Shown here: one piece after another, positions 1 through 5,617 of the stretch
Numbering within the stretch: the stretch's first letter is position 1
Layout: each line of letters opens with the position of its first letter
From: DASPXY01 sp038227745
GTDB lineage: Bacteria; Planctomycetota; Planctomycetia; Gemmatales; Gemmataceae
Length of the DNA: 5,617 nucleotides
Reading direction: 5' to 3'
Assembly (NCBI GenBank): GCA_038227745.1
Contig: JBBRPS010000683.1
Location: 1-5,617, forward strand
The notes under the pieces: generated by a model
The model's input: only the letters and a program-made list of their open reading frames with translations
Told to the model about the DNA's origin: nothing
Databases searched by the model: none
Translations under genes and position numbers: made by a program

Positions 1-287
1 ACGGCGTAGACCTCGTCCGTGTGGCCCTTGAGGGAGAGGGCCTCTTGCCCCGTGGCCGCGTCCCACACCTTCACCGTCGTGTCCAACGAGGCGCTGGCCA
101 GGCGCTTGCCGTCGGGGCTGTACGCCACGGCGGTGACAATGTCCGTGTGGCCCTTGAGGGAGAGGGCCTCTTGCCCCGTGGCCGCGTCCCACACCTTCAC
201 CGTCTGGTCATCCGAGGCGCTGGCCAGGCGTTTGCCGTCGGGGCTGTACGCCACCGCGCTGACAGCGCTCGTGTGGCCCTTGAGAGA
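1..287 (-). repeat. 126-base tandem repeats encoding WD40 blades
   Basis: Two full 126-base units (162-287 and 36-161) and the beginning of a third (1-35) encode 42-residue WD40 blades with the pattern GH, then YSPDGKRLASAS, then VKVWDAATG. Comparing 16-141 with 142-267, I count about 12 base differences, and the first 62 bases are identical, including third codon positions. The array continues past the left edge, as expected for a propeller of seven or more blades. The third-position identity suggests recent duplication or gene conversion, not only protein-level constraint. Confidence 0.9.
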
Positions 288-2093
288 GCCGTCGCCCCGA
301 GTCGGCTGGGTCTGGCAAAGCAGATAATCGTGCTCCCAACCCTGCAGCTTCGGGTCGCATTGGTACAGGACGCGTCGGGCCTCGTCCCGACGGCCACCCT
401 CGATATGGGCCTGAGCCTCGCGCAGGCGGAAGGCGTAGGCGACGAACTCCGCCTTCGCCAGTTGCTCCTGCACCTTCCGCTGCTCCTTCTTCACGTCCTC
501 CAGGGCCTGCGCCCGCTCCAGCGCCAGCCTCTCCGCGTCTTTCCGTGCCAGCGCTTCCTTGCTCGCCAGCGCTTCCGCCTTCCGCCGTTCTGCATCTGCA
601 TCTTTCCGTGCCAGCGCTTCCTTGTTCGCCAGCGCCTCCGCCTTCCGCCGTTCTGCATCCGCGTCTTTCCGTGCCAGCGCTTCCTTGCCCGCCTGCTCGT
701 TCGCGTCCACCGCGAACAGCGTCGAGACAGCCGTCCCGGCCGCCAGCAGCAGCACCGCCAGCCCCAGCAGCGCCGCCACCGCCGGGTTGCGCTTCGCCCA
801 CCGCCAGGACCGCTCTCCCCACCCCACTGGCCGCGCCACCACTGGCTCGCCCCGCGCGTAACGCTCCAGGTCCTTCGCCAGGTCCAGCGCGGAGGGGTAG
901 CGCTTCCCGGGCTCCTTCTGCAAGCACTTCAGGCAGACCGTCTCCAGGTCGCGCGGCACGCCCGGCTGCAGCTGCCGCGGCGGCACTGGCTCAACGGCGA
1001 GAACCTGCAGGATCGTGTGGAACGGCGTGTCGGCCTTGAACGGCGGCCGCCCGGTGAGTAACTCGTAGAGGATCGCCCCCAGGGCGTAGACGTCGGCCGC
1101 CGGGCCCACGCGCTTGGCCTCGCCGGCGGCCTGCTCGGGCGCCATGTAACTCGGGGTGCCCATCACCGCCCCACTCTGGGTCTGGCCGGCCTCATCGACC
1201 TTCTTGGCGAGGCCGAAGTCGGTGACCTTGGGGGTGCCGTCGGCGGCGAGCAGCACGTTGGCCGGCTTCAGGTCGCGGTGGACGATGCGCGCCTGGTGGG
1301 CGGCATGGACCGCCCGCGCCAGTTGCCCGACGAGGTGGGCGGCCTCCGGGGGCGGCAGGGGCGTGCCGGCAATCTTCGCGGCGAGAGAGCCGCCGGGGCA
1401 GAACTCCAGGGATAAGAAGGGCAGGCCCGCGTGCTCGCCAACTTCGTAGACCTGGACGATGCCGGGGTGTTGCAGGCGGGCGACCGCCTCCGCCTCGGCC
1501 TGGAAGCGTGTACGCTCCACGGTCCCGGCGTGCGCCCCGGACAGGATCATTTTGAGGGCCACGACGCGACCGAGGCTCAGGTGCCGGGCCTTGTAGACGA
1601 CGCCCATCCCGCCCCGGCCCAGTTCGGACAGGATCTCGTAGCCGGGCACGGCCACCGCCCCCCGAACGAGAGGCTTCGGCCCGTCCGGAAAGGAGGGAAG
1701 GTCTGAGTCGCTGTTGACCGTCTGGCGTGCCGCCGCTGGGTTGTTGCTCTGAGCAGGCGACTGGAAAGCGGGCGTGGGGGTAACGATCGGGAAGAGCCCG
1801 ATGACGCTCGCCGCGGCGACCCATTTCACGGTGCCTTCGCGCAAGACCATCGCGCTGGATTCAAGACGACAGGCCTGGACCTCGGCGATCAGCTCGGCCC
1901 AGGAGAGCGGGCCGACCTTCTGCTTGCCGCGGGTGTAATACCAGCGCTCGTTGCCGGCGGAGGTTGCCTGCGTGGGTAGGGAGGCGGGCGCCGGCGGCGC
2001 CATCTCCGCCCGCGACACGGCGGCGGGCGGGACCATTGCTCGATCCGGGAGGGCCGAGTCGTTCGCCGGGGGCGGGTTCGATTCGCGCTTCAT
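1..2093 (-). CDS. Membrane-anchored Ser/Thr protein kinase with N-terminal GYF-like domain and C-terminal WD40 repeats (3' end beyond window)
   Basis: This reading frame stays open from ATG at 2093 to the left edge (697 codons visible, no stop), so the protein is truncated by the window. Residues 1-50 are a Pro/Ala-rich leader. Residues 51-102 resemble a GYF_2 (DUF4339) domain, with W51-Y-Y, G61-P62, W91 and a closing GLFP. Residues 152-411 are a Hanks-type kinase: glycine loop G159-R-G-G-M-G164, ATP-binding K181, helix-C E200, catalytic HRD with D274, N279, DFG with D292, APE ending at E320, and D334. One hydrophobic segment (about 437-460) follows. Next come a charged coiled-coil-like linker with 21-residue repeats (470-520) and WD40 repeats from about 603, with GH at 606-607, 648-649 and 690-691 and WD at 635-636 and 677-678. 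All catalytic residues are present, so an active kinase is expected, with the kinase domain cytoplasmic and the WD40 part probably across the membrane as sensor or scaffold (inference). Its substrate is unknown. An in-frame ATG at 2210 is an alternative start, but 2093 is preferred because the extra 39 residues look unlike coding sequence. No clear ribosome binding site is visible. Confidence 0.93.
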   Translation of the reverse strand, partial: MKRESNPPPANDSALPDRAMVPPAAVSRAEMAPPAPASLPTQATSAGNERWYYTRGKQKVGPLSWAELIAEVQACRLESSAMVLREGTVKWVAAASVIGLFPIVTPTPAFQSPAQSNNPAAARQTVNSDSDLPSFPDGPKPLVRGAVAVPGYEILSELGRGGMGVVYKARHLSLGRVVALKMILSGAHAGTVERTRFQAEAEAVARLQHPGIVQVYEVGEHAGLPFLSLEFCPGGSLAAKIAGTPLPPPEAAHLVGQLARAVHAAHQARIVHRDLKPANVLLAADGTPKVTDFGLAKKVDEAGQTQSGAVMGTPSYMAPEQAAGEAKRVGPAADVYALGAILYELLTGRPPFKADTPFHTILQVLAVEPVPPRQLQPGVPRDLETVCLKCLQKEPGKRYPSALDLAKDLERYARGEPVVARPVGWGERSWRWAKRNPAVAALLGLAVLLLAAGTAVSTLFAVDANEQAGKEALARKDADAERRKAEALANKEALARKDADAERRKAEALASKEALARKDAERLALERAQALEDVKKEQRKVQEQLAKAEFVAYAFRLREAQAHIEGGRRDEARRVLYQCDPKLQGWEHDYLLCQTQPTRGDGSLKGHTSAVSAVAYSPDGKRLASASDDQTVKVWDAATGQEALSLKGHTDIVTAVAYSPDGKRLASASLDTTVKVWDAATGQEALSLKGHTDEVYA
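538..692 (-). repeat. 63-base tandem repeat encoding a charged coiled-coil-like linker
   Basis: On the plus strand, units at 538-600 and 601-663 differ at about four bases, and a partial third unit follows from 664 to about 690. They encode the 21-residue pattern KEALARKDADAERRKAEAL plus A and N/S, rich in Lys, Arg, Glu and Ala, just after the kinase's membrane segment. The composition suggests a long helix or coiled coil that could act as a stalk or dimerisation segment between membrane and WD40 domain (inference). Unit number may vary between related strains by slippage. Confidence 0.88.
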
Positions 2094-2284
2094 GGGCTTC
2101 ACGCACGTAAGGTTGTGGGTCCTGTCGTCACGCGCGACAGGAAGGGAAGGGTAGCCAGGACAGGGATTTCCGCAACAACGGTTATACCCGCCGGCCGCAG
2201 CCGGTTCCATTGTTTTCTCAGAATTGTTGCGGCCGGGCGGCCGGGAGCGGCTTGCGACGGGAATAGGGCAGGGGCGTTGAGCCT

Positions 2285-2445
2285 GTGCCACGGGTTGGCC
2301 GCCCTTGCGCGACTGCTGGGTTGGAGACAGACGTCACGGGCGGCCAACCCGTGTTCGCCCCACCTCCGCCGGACGCCGCACGGGTTGGCCGCCCGCCTGT
2401 CGCGGGAGAAGCCAGACGTGGCGGGAGGCGGCCAACCCGTGGCAC
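2285..2445. repeat. Compound palindromic element with four alternating copies of CACGGGTTGGCCGCC
   Basis: Four copies of a 15-16 base motif alternate in orientation: CACGGGTTGGCCGCCC at 2289-2304, its reverse complement at 2338-2353, the forward form at 2379-2394, and the reverse complement (15 bases) at 2427-2442. The outer pair extends to a perfect 19-base inverted repeat, GTGCCACGGGTTGGCCGCC at 2285-2303 against 2427-2445. The inner pair is perfect over 16 bases. Either two adjacent hairpins or one nested structure can form. There is no open frame with recognisable protein content and no transposase. It fits a non-autonomous, MITE- or REP-like intergenic repeat of the type common in large planctomycete genomes (inference). 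Confidence 0.88.
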
Positions 2446-2484
2446 AGCCCCCGTCACTCGTCTCATACACGAACCCGCAGAAGG

Positions 2485-2567
2485 TGTCCGGTCCGTGTGC
2501 CACGGCTGTGTCAGCCGTGGGGCGACGTCCAACACGGCTGACACAGCCGTGGCACACGGACCGGACA
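2485..2567. repeat. Perfect 35-base inverted repeat with nested hairpins, downstream of hisC
   Basis: Arms at 2485-2519 and 2533-2567 are exact reverse complements over 35 bases, separated by 13 bases (2520-2532). Each arm contains its own hairpin: CACGGCTG-TGT-CAGCCGTG on the left and CACGGCTG-ACA-CAGCCGTG on the right, so the element can form one long stem or two short ones. It lies 30 bases past the hisC stop codon and could act as a transcript end or 3' stability structure for hisC. No T-tract follows on the minus strand, so it is not a classical intrinsic terminator. The perfect arms suggest recent insertion or active maintenance. Confidence 0.92.
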
Positions 2568-2597
2568 GTCTTACCGAGCTTGTGTATCAGGCAGGAC

Positions 2598-3650
2598 TTA
2601 AACGGCCCCCAGGATCCGCCCCGTCTCCTCCAGCAACCGCTCGACCTCCGCGTCCGTCCCCACGCTTACCCGCAGCCCCTCGCCGTACCCCTCGTAATTC
2701 ATCCAGCGGACGAGGATGTGGCGGCGTTTCAGCTCTTCGTAGATCGGCTTGACCGGCCGGTCCGACCTCCGGCACCAGACGAAGTTCGACTGGCTGGGGC
2801 ACACCTCGTAACCCAGTTCCCGCATGGCCCGCGTCAAGCGCTCCCTCGTGGCGACGATCTTCGCGCGCGTCGTCCGCAAATACTCCTGGTCCAGCAGCGC
2901 CGCGGTGGCGGCGGCGAGACTGAGGACGTCGCAGTTGTACGAGTCCTTGACCTTCACCAGTTCGCGGATTACTGCCGGGTCGGCCACCGCGTAGCCGAAG
3001 CGCACCCCCGCAAGCGAGTACGACTTGCTCAGCGTGCGCGTGACGATGACATTACGGTGGCGGCTGAGGTGCAGGGCGTGCGCGTCGGCGAAATCGACGT
3101 ACGCCTCGTCGATGACCAGCGGCCCCTCCAACTCCTCGGCGAATCGCTCCAGCTCCTCCGCGGGGATGAGCGTCCCCGACGGTGAATTGGGATTGGCGAG
3201 GACGGTCAGGCTGGCGCGGCGCTGCGGCCACGGCCGAGGCAGGCGCCAGTCGGCGGTGAACGGGACGGTCTGGAAGCGCGCCCCCTGGATCTCGGCGAGG
3301 GTGCGGTAGAGCAGGTAGCTGGGCGACGGCGACACGACCAGCCCGCCCTCCGACACGAAGGCGCGCGTGACGATCGTGAGGATGTCGTCGGAGCCATTAC
3401 CGATGAGAATACTATCGGGATCGACGCCGTGGACACGGCCCGCGGCCTGGCGGAAGGCGGTGCCCATGGGGTCGGGGTACTTGCGCAGGCGGTCGCCGTG
3501 CAGCGCCTCGCCGAGGGCGGCGAGGACGTGCGGCGACGGCGGGTACGGGTTCTCGTTGGTGTTCAGCTTGACGAAGACATCGTCGCGCGGCTGCTCGCCC
3601 GGGGTGTAGCCGGCCATCGCGCGGACGCTGGGACGCAGAAACTGGGACAT
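2598..3650 (-). CDS. hisC: Histidinol-phosphate aminotransferase
   Basis: This 350-residue protein is a fold-type I PLP enzyme of normal HisC length. It transfers the amino group between glutamate and imidazole acetol phosphate to make L-histidinol phosphate (EC 2.6.1.9) in the cytoplasm. The N-terminus carries the HisC pattern RPSVRAMAGYTPGEQP and then LNTNENPYPPSP (about 29-40). Other landmarks are YPDP (58-61), GNGSDD (84-89), NPNSPSG (153-159), DEAYVDF (181-187, with D181 expected to contact the PLP pyridine nitrogen and Y184 the ring hydroxyl), TLSKSYSLAGVRFGY with PLP-binding K209 and phosphate-binding R217, and LRVSVGT with R327 near the C-terminus. The NPNSPSG motif has Ser where NPNNPTG-type members have Asn. 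The start at 3650 fits the family N-terminus, though no strong ribosome binding site precedes it. It lies downstream of hisD in the same direction, 228 bases away, so co-transcription is plausible. Related aminotransferases are less likely given the HisC-specific N-terminus and the hisD neighbour. Confidence 0.96.
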   Translation of the reverse strand: MSQFLRPSVRAMAGYTPGEQPRDDVFVKLNTNENPYPPSPHVLAALGEALHGDRLRKYPDPMGTAFRQAAGRVHGVDPDSILIGNGSDDILTIVTRAFVSEGGLVVSPSPSYLLYRTLAEIQGARFQTVPFTADWRLPRPWPQRRASLTVLANPNSPSGTLIPAEELERFAEELEGPLVIDEAYVDFADAHALHLSRHRNVIVTRTLSKSYSLAGVRFGYAVADPAVIRELVKVKDSYNCDVLSLAAATAALLDQEYLRTTRAKIVATRERLTRAMRELGYEVCPSQSNFVWCRRSDRPVKPIYEELKRRHILVRWMNYEGYGEGLRVSVGTDAEVERLLEETGRILGAV

Positions 3651-3695
3651 GAGGTCGCACGGCCTTCAGGTACACCCGTTTAGAGCCATTTGCGA

Positions 3696-3835
3696 GCGGT
3701 TGGAGCGAGGTCTTTGGAGTGCGGCGCTCGGCGCCGCTTTCGCTCTTTCTTTCCTACTCCCGTGACCCGGCAAGAGGGAAAGAAAGAACCAAAGCGGCGC
3801 CAAGCGCCGCACTCCAAAGACCCCCGCTCCACCGC
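3696..3835. repeat. Large imperfect palindrome in the hisD-hisC gap
   Basis: Core arms at 3709-3754 and 3777-3822 match as reverse complements at 43 of 46 positions, around a 22-base loop (3755-3776). Pairing extends outwards with small bulges to about 3696 and 3835. Each arm contains its own perfect hairpin: GCGGCGC-TCG-GCGCCGC at 3721-3737 and GCGGCGC-CAA-GCGCCGC at 3794-3810. The arms also carry a TCTTTGGAGTGCGGCGC block and a pyrimidine run CTTTCTTTCC. No gene fits here. It resembles the short dispersed palindromes that give rise to spurious small proteins in planctomycete annotation (from memory, not searched). In transcribed form it would be a stem of about 46 base pairs between hisD and hisC. 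Confidence 0.9.
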
Positions 3836-3878
3836 GCTCACCGGAGGCTCGAGGCGACACGGGAGAGGTTGCCACCGA

Positions 3879-5309
3879 TCATGGTTCGACGCGGTAGGGG
3901 TAGCCCGCACGGGCGCTGCCGTTGCGGGCGGCGGGCACCGGCGCCAGTTCCGGCTCGGTCAGGCGGATATCGACGCTGGCGGCGTGGCCGGTCAGGCCCT
4001 CCTTGTTCGCCAGCAGGCGCACGTCGTCGGCCAGCGCCGCCAGGCCGGCCCTCGTGAAGGACAGCACGCTGGAGCGGCGCCGGAAGTCGTTCGCCGACAG
4101 GCCGCTGGCGAACCGAGCCGTCCCCGCCGTCGGCAGCACGTGCGACGGACCGGCCGCGTAATCGCCCAGCGCCACCGGGGCGTAATGGCCCAGGAAGACG
4201 GCCCCGACGTTCTCGATGCGCTCCAGCAGCGCCCCCGGCTCGCGCGTGGCGATGTGCAGGTGCTCCGGGCCAAGGCGATTTACCCAGGCGATGGCCTCCT
4301 CCGGGCTGCGGGCGAGTACCAGCGCCCCGAAGGTTTCCAGGCTGTTGCGCGCCTGGGCGGCGCGGCTGAGCCCCTGGAGTTGCTGGTCGAGCGCGGCCGC
4401 CACCTCGTCGAGCAGCGGCGCGTGCCAGGTGATCAGGATGCTGCTGCCGGGGTCGTGCTCCGCCTGGGCGATCAGGTCCAGGGCAATGAACTTCGGCGAT
4501 GCCGAGTCGTCGGCCAGCACCACGACCTCGCTCGGGCCGGCGAGGCAGTCGATCGCGACCTGGCCGCAGACGTACTTCTTGGCGAGCGTGACGAAAATGT
4601 TGCCCGGGCCGACGATCATGTCCACGGCGGGGAGGCCCTGCACGCCGTAGGCCAGCGCCGCGACCGCCTGGGCGCCGCCGACGCGGTAGACCTCCTCGAC
4701 GCCCAGCTCATAACAGGTCGCGAGCAGGTCGGCGTTGTAAGCGCCGTTGGGCGTGGGCGGCATGACGACCGCGATCTCCTTGACGCCGGCGGCGCGGGCG
4801 GGGCAGACGGTCATCAGCAGTGTCGAGGGGTAGGCGGCGGCGCCGCCGGGGACGCAGATGCCGACGCGGCGCATCGGCCGGTAGCGCAGGCGCAGCTCGT
4901 GGCTGCCGTTGACGCTGAGGATGGCGTCGGAGTGGAGCAGGCCGAGCTGGAACGACATGACGTTCTGCCGCACGCGCCGCAGGGTTTCAAGAAACGCGGG
5001 GGCGGCGGCGGCGTGGGCGGCCGCCAGCTCCTTGCAGCCAACGCGGATGGTCTTGGCGTCGAGGCGGACCTTGTCGAACTGCTCGGTGAAGTGGAGGAGG
5101 GCGTCGAGGCCCCGGGTGCGCACGTCGGCACAGACGCGCTCGACGACGCGGGCAGGGGGGAGGGCCTCACCGAAGACGGCCTCGGTGAGCTGCCGGCCGT
5201 GGGGCGAGACGACGTCGGCCTGCGAGGAGAGCTGGCCGCGGAGGGCGGTGAGCTGCTGGGCGGCCTTCGGGTCGGCACAGTTGATGCGGCGCACTTTCAC
5301 GGGATCCAT
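3879..5309 (-). CDS. hisD: Histidinol dehydrogenase
   Basis: This 476-residue protein, counted from ATG at 5309, oxidises L-histidinol through histidinal to L-histidine with two NAD+ (EC 1.1.1.23), the last step of histidine synthesis, in the cytoplasm. Family landmarks appear in order: RRVGICVPGGAAAYPST (about 147-163), VGPGN (233-237), IDCLAGPSE (253-261), AQAEHDP with predicted zinc ligands Q282 and H285, GPEHL with the catalytic pair E349-H350, GDYAAGPSHVLPT with zinc ligand D383, and LTGH with zinc ligand H442. No key residue is missing. The start at 5309 is favoured because AAGGA lies 7 bases upstream and the protein then begins close to the usual family N-terminus; an in-frame ATG at 5378 would add 23 low-similarity residues. 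The protein is somewhat longer than the usual 430-440, partly through an Ala/Pro-rich tail of about 25 residues after the last conserved segment. It is the first gene of the apparent hisD-hisC unit. Confidence 0.97.
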   Translation of the reverse strand: MDPVKVRRINCADPKAAQQLTALRGQLSSQADVVSPHGRQLTEAVFGEALPPARVVERVCADVRTRGLDALLHFTEQFDKVRLDAKTIRVGCKELAAAHAAAAPAFLETLRRVRQNVMSFQLGLLHSDAILSVNGSHELRLRYRPMRRVGICVPGGAAAYPSTLLMTVCPARAAGVKEIAVVMPPTPNGAYNADLLATCYELGVEEVYRVGGAQAVAALAYGVQGLPAVDMIVGPGNIFVTLAKKYVCGQVAIDCLAGPSEVVVLADDSASPKFIALDLIAQAEHDPGSSILITWHAPLLDEVAAALDQQLQGLSRAAQARNSLETFGALVLARSPEEAIAWVNRLGPEHLHIATREPGALLERIENVGAVFLGHYAPVALGDYAAGPSHVLPTAGTARFASGLSANDFRRRSSVLSFTRAGLAALADDVRLLANKEGLTGHAASVDIRLTEPELAPVPAARNGSARAGYPYRVEP

Positions 5310-5316
5310 GGGGCAA

Positions 5317-5321
5317 TCCTT
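5317..5321 (-). promoter_or_regulatory. Ribosome binding site of hisD
   Basis: AAGGA on the minus strand, 7 bases before the ATG at 5309, is a good Shine-Dalgarno match. It decides between that start and the upstream in-frame ATG at 5378. The hisC and kinase starts have no comparable motif. Confidence 0.7.
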
Positions 5322-5472
5322 GGGTCCTTCCCTTGCGTCGGCCACAGCGTTATCCCTGCCTGGCAAAGGGGTGGGCACTTACGGCGGCCCGGACGTGCCG
5401 GAAGCGAAGGTCGGGTTTCTGTCCGGGAGAGAGTGCGGCCCACGGGGGGCACCGGACGTCAACCAAGAATGA

Positions 5473-5501
5473 ACTATACGGGCGGCGTGAGGGGAGTGCA
5501 A
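5473..5501 (-). promoter_or_regulatory. Candidate sigma70-type promoter of hisD
   Basis: On the minus strand, TTGCAC (5496-5501) and TATAGT (5473-5478) are separated by 17 bases. The -10 matches TATAAT at five of six positions; the -35 matches TTGACA only in TTG. Transcription would start near 5466, giving an untranslated leader of about 155 bases before the hisD ATG at 5309. It is supported by position, optimal spacing and being AT-rich in a GC-rich stretch, but not by experiment. Confidence 0.5.
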
Positions 5502-5617
5502 GGAACTGGCCAAATCGACAAGAAAACCGGCGGCGCGGCGGGTCGGGGGTGAGGGACCGGCGTCAAGAAGCGCGCGGCGAGCGCGAAACGGCAAGCCAGG
5601 CGCGCTCCGCCGGCGGA

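Larger units (their letters stand above)
2094..2597. other. Gene-free interval between hisC and the kinase, rich in palindromes
   Basis: No credible gene is seen on either strand; open frames across this interval are by-products of high GC and of the palindromes. It holds two compound palindromic elements (2285-2445 and 2485-2567, listed separately). Nearer the kinase there is a 9-base inverted repeat, CCGCAACAA at 2170-2178 and TTGTTGCGG at 2224-2232, enclosing a small hairpin CCGGC-CGCA-GCCGG at 2191-2204. A 7-base stem, CCTGTCG / CGACAGG, lies at 2121-2141. The kinase promoter must lie here if the gene is transcribed on its own, but only a weak candidate -10 (TATAAC, minus strand, near 2180-2185) is visible, with no convincing -35. 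Confidence 0.7.
5310..5617. other. Upstream region of hisD, no gene seen
   Basis: Apart from the candidate promoter and ribosome binding site, I recognise no gene. The open frames do not resemble any family I know. The leader between about 5466 and 5310 has no run of histidine codons or obvious leader peptide, so classical histidine attenuation is not supported. A 12-base perfect palindrome, TCCGCCGGCGGA, occupies 5606-5617 at the right edge; its meaning cannot be judged because it may be cut by the window. Confidence 0.5.

Noticed and set aside
21..1061. Plus-strand open frame of 346 codons opposite the kinase
   Set aside because: It is antisense to the kinase and WD40 coding sequence, and its repeats and Arg/Leu-rich composition simply mirror the minus-strand repeats.
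208..1824. Minus-strand frames at 208-927 and 1192-1824
   Set aside because: They are out of frame with the kinase, which reads through both regions without a stop and shows all kinase motifs; these frames are Gly/Arg/Ala-rich shadows.
2485..2567. Intrinsic terminator of hisC
   Set aside because: The stem is strong and correctly placed, but no T-tract follows on the minus strand, so I list it as a repeat with only a possible termination role.
2285..2567. CRISPR array
   Set aside because: Motif copies alternate in orientation, spacings are irregular and there is no direct repeat-spacer pattern or cas gene.
2115..3185. Plus-strand frame of 356 codons across the intergenic repeats and into hisC
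   Set aside because: Its first part translates palindromic repeat DNA and its second part is antisense to hisC, with no recognisable domain.
5310..5466. Histidine attenuator or leader peptide upstream of hisD
   Set aside because: No short frame with clustered histidine codons and no terminator/antiterminator pair with a T-tract is visible.
3690..5552. Long plus-strand open frame of 620 codons opposite hisD
   Set aside because: It is antisense to a clear histidinol dehydrogenase with all catalytic residues. Its composition (Gly, Arg, Val, Ala, Gln rich) is that of a frame mirrored from GC-rich codons, and its start lies in the palindrome.

Overview
The window looks like a stretch of a high-GC planctomycete chromosome, most likely Gemmata-like (Gemmataceae). 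This rests on the style of the serine/threonine kinase, which combines a GYF-like domain, a kinase domain, one membrane segment and WD40 repeats. It also rests on the GC-rich codon use and on the palindromic repeats filling the intergenic gaps. The assignment is inference from recognised sequence style, not from a search.

All three genes lie on the minus strand, so transcription runs from high to low coordinates. From right to left they are: an upstream region with a plausible sigma70-type promoter (5310-5617); hisD, histidinol dehydrogenase (start best placed at 5309, stop at 3879); a 228-base gap that is mostly one large imperfect palindrome (about 3696-3835); hisC, histidinol-phosphate aminotransferase (3650-2598); a 504-base gap (2094-2597) with two compound palindromic elements; and a membrane-anchored receptor-type Ser/Thr kinase that starts at about 2093 and runs off the left edge without a stop.

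HisC and HisD catalyse two late steps of histidine synthesis: HisC makes histidinol phosphate from imidazole acetol phosphate, and HisD oxidises histidinol to histidine. They are probably co-transcribed from the promoter upstream of hisD, although the palindrome between them could reduce or process the transcript. The kinase is not obviously connected to histidine metabolism and is probably a separate unit.

The genes belong to known families. The less explained material is intergenic. There are three palindromic elements, each with arms that themselves fold into small hairpins. Two of them share the same end motif (GTGCCACGG / CCGTGGCAC) around different cores. They look like members of dispersed, non-coding, MITE- or REP-like repeat families. 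Within the kinase, a 63-base tandem repeat in the linker and a 126-base near-identical WD40 repeat point to recent internal duplication or gene conversion.
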